Assembly: GCF_014653155.1 (NCBI RefSeq)
Contig: NZ_BNAF01000004.1
Location: forward strand, 62,001-126,000
Length of the DNA stretch: 64,000 bases
Direction of reading: 5' to 3'
Origin: Sphingobacterium griseoflavum
GTDB taxonomy: Bacteria; Bacteroidota; Bacteroidia; Sphingobacteriales; Sphingobacteriaceae
Every line of letters starts with the position of its first letter. Within the stretch, counting starts at the first letter, position 1. Both the position numbers and the translations under genes were made by a program. The notes beneath the pieces are model-generated. The model was not told where the DNA came from, made no database searches, and worked only from the letters and a program-made list of their open reading frames with translations. Positions 60,971 through 64,000 of this stretch are shown here, in pieces.

Positions 60971-61210
60971 ATGAAAAGATTCACATGCACTTTACTTGCC
61001 AGTTTGCCCCTGCTACTATGGTCCTGTGGCAATGGAAATTCGGATACTGATACCGCTGATTCAGTGGAAAGCATGCCGGGGCCGGTCAGCGAAATGGATA
61101 AATCCCGCTACAACCTCAATTCAACAGATGAACCCCTCTATGGAACGACGGATACGTTAAAACAAGATTCGTTGGAACGTGCGGATTCATTAAAGAACAC
61201 AAATCCATAA
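60971..61210 (+). CDS. Small lipoprotein
   Basis: 79 residues: signal MKRFTCTLLASLPLLLWSC with the lipobox LLWSC (Cys19), then a hydrophilic tail rich in Asp, Ser and Thr (GNSDTDTADSVESMPGPV). Function unknown. The frame opens at 60872, but the lipoprotein signal defines the start at 60971. The region 60713-60970 upstream has no other gene. Confidence 0.78.
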   Translation: MKRFTCTLLASLPLLLWSCGNGNSDTDTADSVESMPGPVSEMDKSRYNLNSTDEPLYGTTDTLKQDSLERADSLKNTNP

Positions 61211-61332
61211 TCCTCAAGGAGGTTGTGGGAGCTCTATTTCCCTACCGGTTATCAAAATATCCGGTTGGCGAGGTCTGCTTCGAGCAAACATTTCCGACAA
61301 TAGATTGTCTCTTAACCAAAGACAAGGTACCT

Positions 61333-62325
61333 ATGTATATGCGAAAAGAAGAGGTTGGTCGATATGATGTTGATCATCATCCTAAAGCTGGGACATTCTA
61401 TGGGGATGTACTTGCGGGACTGAGTAAGGATCAAAAAAGCCTACCGGCCAAATATTTTTATGATGCGGCAGGTGACGCGCTTTTTCAGCAGATCATGCGT
61501 TGCCCGGAATACTACCTGACAAGATGTGAAGAAGAAATTTTTAAATTGAAAACCCGGGAGTTGCTTCGTTATCTTTTTAAAGATGGCGAAGCATTTGACT
61601 TGATTGAGCTTGGGGCAGGAGATGCTAGCAAGACTCAATATCTGTTGGCAGAGCTTCTTGCGCAAGAATTTCCTTTTACCTATCGGCCTATCGATATCTC
61701 TGGTCACATCATCGAGCAGTTGGAAGAACGCCTGAAGGCAGAGTTTCCGAAGATTGCGATCAGCTCTTTTCAAGGAGATTACTTCCAAGGCCTGGCAGAT
61801 ATACAGCGTACAGGAAATAATCCTAAAGTGGTGTTATTCTTAGGCGCAAATATCGGAAATATGTCGCGGGATGAGGCCAAGCTGTTCTGTATGAATATGC
61901 GTACCTTCCTCGACGCGGGCGATCGGGCTCTTATCGGCTTCGATCTGATGAAAAATCCACGTATTGTTCAAGCGGCTTACGACGACAGTGCTGGACTAAC
62001 CCGGCAGTTCAATATGAATCTGCTGCACAGGATGAACCATGAGCTTGGCGCCGATTTCATGGAGGATCTATTTGAGCACTATTGTCAATACGATCCCCTT
62101 CAGGGGGCCTGCAACAGTTATCTTGTCAGTATCCTTGATCATACCGTTCACTTTCCCAACAAAGATATCGCTTTTGCCAGCGGCGAAGTGATCCATATGG
62201 AAGTATCCCAAAAATACCGTTTTGAAGATACCCAAGCATTGGCTGAGGAAGCCGGATTTAGACCCGTTCACGCCGTCTATGATCGTCGTGGCTGGTTTGT
62301 AGACGTAATATGGGAAGCGTTTTAA
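61333..62325 (+). CDS. egtD: L-histidine N-alpha-methyltransferase EgtD
   Basis: First step of ergothioneine synthesis: trimethylates histidine to hercynine using SAM. The core reads DVLAGLSKDQKSLPAKYFYDAAGDALFQQIM near residue 27, then FDLIELGAGDASKTQYLL (SAM motif), YRPIDISGHIIEQLEERL, VVLFLGANIGNMSRDEA and ALIGFDLMKNP, all EgtD blocks. From 61333 it has 330 residues, as usual. The frame opens at a GTG at 61225, 14 nt after the lipoprotein gene and next to AGGAGG, but those residues are not EgtD-like. egtB follows. Confidence 0.9.
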   Translation: MYMRKEEVGRYDVDHHPKAGTFYGDVLAGLSKDQKSLPAKYFYDAAGDALFQQIMRCPEYYLTRCEEEIFKLKTRELLRYLFKDGEAFDLIELGAGDASKTQYLLAELLAQEFPFTYRPIDISGHIIEQLEERLKAEFPKIAISSFQGDYFQGLADIQRTGNNPKVVLFLGANIGNMSRDEAKLFCMNMRTFLDAGDRALIGFDLMKNPRIVQAAYDDSAGLTRQFNMNLLHRMNHELGADFMEDLFEHYCQYDPLQGACNSYLVSILDHTVHFPNKDIAFASGEVIHMEVSQKYRFEDTQALAEEAGFRPVHAVYDRRGWFVDVIWEAF

Positions 62326-62330
62326 ATTTG

Positions 62331-63500
62331 ATGAATCACATGGAAACGACAGATTTGTTAAATCAATTTTTGGCGATCAGAAATCGATCGGAAGAGCTTT
62401 GCGCTAACTTGTTGACCGAAGATTACGTCGTTCAACCTGCCGAGTTTGTCAGTCCACCAAAGTGGCACTTAGGACATACGACTTGGTTTTTTGAAACGTT
62501 TCTTTTGCAGCAAAAACCGGGATATACGCTGTTTGATCCGCAATACAATTTTGTCTTTAACAGCTATTATGAGTCTGTTGGAGCGCGGGTGATACGCACC
62601 GATCGCGGAAACCTTAGTCGTCCAAGTGTTGCTGACGTATATGCTTATCGAAAACATGTAGATGTATGTATGTTTGACTGGTTGGATCAATGGTCAGCGC
62701 AGGAACCACTTCGCGATCTGCTTTTGTTAGGGCTGCAGCATGAGCAACAACATCAAGAACTCCTTCTCACGGATATTAAATATATATTAGGCCACAACCC
62801 GTTATTTCCACCTTATGATTTGGCTTACAAAGAGAAGGAAGATTTTTCTGGTAGCGCCAGCGCGTTTATACATGTACAAGAAGGGCTATACGAAATCGGG
62901 TTTACCGGTGAGGGTTTTTGTTACGATAATGAGCAAGGTCGCCATCAGGTTTGGTTGAACGGTTTTGACATGGCGGCTCAATTGGTGACCAATGCCGAAT
63001 ATTTAGAATTTATTGAGGCAGGGGGATACCGCGACTTTACACATTGGCACGCCGAAGGGTGGGATTGGGTAAGGAAAGAAGGTATACAGGCCCCGTTGTA
63101 CTGGCACGAAATTGAAGGTAAATGGATGACTTATACCTTGGGAGGTTTACGGCACCTCGACCCAAATTCGCTGCTGTGTCACGTAAGCTTTTACGAGGCA
63201 GCGGCATTTGCATCTTGGAAGGGGATGCGGCTGCCTACAGAACAGGAGTGGGAAGTTGCCGCGGGGATATTTGATTGGGGGAGACGTTGGGAATGGACAA
63301 ATAGCGCATACCTACCTTATCCAGGTTTTCGAAAAGCCGAGGGCGCTATCGGCGAATACAACGGCAAGTTTATGGTCAACCAAATGGTACTTCGAGGTGC
63401 ATCGGATGCCACCCCCGCAGGCCATAGCCGTATGACGTATCGCAACTTCTTTCACGCGTCTACGCGATGGCAGTATACAGGTATTCGCCTAGTAAAGTGA
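62331..63500 (+). CDS. egtB: Ergothioneine synthesis sulfoxide synthase EgtB
   Basis: Iron enzyme that joins hercynine to a thiol (gamma-Glu-Cys or Cys) with oxygen to give the sulfoxide. An N-terminal DinB-like domain holds the iron ligands in KWHLGHTTWFFE and LQHEQQHQELLLTDI; the C-terminal formylglycine-generating-enzyme-like domain ends MVNQMVLRGASDATPAGHSRMTYRNFFHASTRWQYTGIRL. 389 residues from 62331. An ATG at 62310 overlapping egtD and one at 62340 are alternatives. No egtA, egtC or egtE is nearby. Confidence 0.92.
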   Translation: MNHMETTDLLNQFLAIRNRSEELCANLLTEDYVVQPAEFVSPPKWHLGHTTWFFETFLLQQKPGYTLFDPQYNFVFNSYYESVGARVIRTDRGNLSRPSVADVYAYRKHVDVCMFDWLDQWSAQEPLRDLLLLGLQHEQQHQELLLTDIKYILGHNPLFPPYDLAYKEKEDFSGSASAFIHVQEGLYEIGFTGEGFCYDNEQGRHQVWLNGFDMAAQLVTNAEYLEFIEAGGYRDFTHWHAEGWDWVRKEGIQAPLYWHEIEGKWMTYTLGGLRHLDPNSLLCHVSFYEAAAFASWKGMRLPTEQEWEVAAGIFDWGRRWEWTNSAYLPYPGFRKAEGAIGEYNGKFMVNQMVLRGASDATPAGHSRMTYRNFFHASTRWQYTGIRLVK

Positions 63501-63510
63501 GGCTAAAGAA

Positions 63511-64000
63511 TCAGGGGACTAAGCGCTTGCCCAGTATCTTGAGACCATACTCATGGCCGTCCATTTCGGCAATGCGCGGGAAATTGCCCCAATCGGTAAA
63601 GCCAAAGCGGTAGAATAAATTTAAGCTTGGTATGTTGTGTGAGAAGATAAAGGCAAGCATTGTTTTGATTTGGAATTGTGGGGCGACGGTCAGCGTATGT
63701 TGAAGGATCTGTTTTCCATAACCGGCACCTCGCTTGTCCGCAGCTAGATATATACTTACCTCTACCGTTGCGTTATAGGCCGGCCTACCATAAAAAGATT
63801 GAAAGCTTACCCAGCCGATGGTATCTCCGTTTTGGTTCTCCACCATCCACAGCGGACGTCGGTTGGCGCTATGTTCGGCAAACCAGGCCAGCCTACTCTC
63901 GGCAGTGATCTCTTCGGTATCAGCCGTTACCAATCTAGAGGCGATTGTTGTGTTGTAGATCGCTACAATCTGGGCTAGATCCGATGCTGAAGCGTCCCGG
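63511..64000 (-). CDS. GNAT acetyltransferase (5' end cut by the window)
   Basis: N-acetyltransferase of the GNAT fold, probably the phosphinothricin/amino-acid type. The frame runs to the window end; the first visible residues are RDASASDLAQIVAIYNTT, the usual N-terminal helix, so only a few residues are missing. It has the family motif VTADTEEITAESRLAWF, WVSFQSFYGRPAY and the acetyl-CoA loop VEVSIYLAADKRGAGYGKQIL (R-x-x-G-x-G/A). It converges with egtB with 10 bp between. Substrate unknown. Confidence 0.87.
   Translation of the reverse strand, partial: RDASASDLAQIVAIYNTTIASRLVTADTEEITAESRLAWFAEHSANRRPLWMVENQNGDTIGWVSFQSFYGRPAYNATVEVSIYLAADKRGAGYGKQILQHTLTVAPQFQIKTMLAFIFSHNIPSLNLFYRFGFTDWGNFPRIAEMDGHEYGLKILGKRLVP

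Overview
The window looks like a chromosomal segment of a Bacteroidota species, most probably a member of the Sphingobacteriaceae (Sphingobacterium/Pedobacter/Olivibacter-like; the genus is inference). The reasons are a SusC/SusD outer-membrane pair, phylum-typical proteins (DUF2851, DUF4199, DUF5606, S46 peptidase, a fused 2-oxoacid dehydrogenase E1, a DAHP synthase-chorismate mutase fusion), and promoters of the Bacteroidota type (TTTG, about 19 nt, TAnnTTTG) rather than sigma70 boxes. I see no tRNA, rRNA, CRISPR, insertion sequence or prophage. Most of the window is ordinary core genome.

Layout. 1-9.9 kb: an acidic small protein, an orphan SusC/SusD pair, an Nramp transporter fused to a universal stress domain, an SDR protein without the usual catalytic Tyr/Lys, and a PPK2 kinase. 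9.9-18.7 kb: DUF2851, an ankyrin protein, a short putative RNA gene in front of ubiX, a dihydroorotase homologue with a ruined active site leading a run with two glycosyltransferases, then an MBL hydrolase. 18.8-31 kb: a tiny membrane protein, ispD, sbcDC, a Rdx protein, an esterase, a radical SAM protein and radC that share an identical palindromic operator, ppiB, a deoxynucleoside kinase, trpS and mazG. 31-42.8 kb: an S46 peptidase, oxyR, a CLC channel, ribE, two tandem putative small RNA genes, rlmH, a Nudix protein and a fused E1. 42.8-48.2 kb: the aromatic amino acid operon (minus strand) pheA, aroG-CM, aroA, aroC, ROK kinase, headed by a complete transcription attenuator with a Phe/Tyr-rich leader peptide. 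48.5-51.2 kb: a decayed thermonuclease gene, an EamA transporter, an IMPACT-family protein and a nucleoside phosphorylase. 51.2-57 kb: the rod-shape operon mreB-mreC-mreD-mrdA-rodA (minus strand). 57-64 kb: an M1 peptidase, a metallophosphoesterase and nucleotidyltransferase pair, a small lipoprotein, the ergothioneine pair egtD-egtB, and an acetyltransferase cut by the window end.

Main points of interest. (1) The attenuator upstream of pheA: consensus promoter, 21-codon leader peptide with four Phe and five Tyr codons, a 13-bp terminator and a competing antiterminator that overlaps the end of the leader ORF, all visible in the bases. (2) The palindrome TTTACTAA-N5-TTAGTAAA over the promoters of radC and of a radical SAM gene, 2.2 kb apart, which suggests one repressor for both. 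(3) Three promoter-to-terminator units of about 65-75 nt without plausible ORFs, each carrying C-rich loops, which look like small RNA genes. (4) Enzyme-like proteins that have lost catalytic residues (dihydroorotase, SDR), and a thermonuclease pseudogene with several independent lesions.
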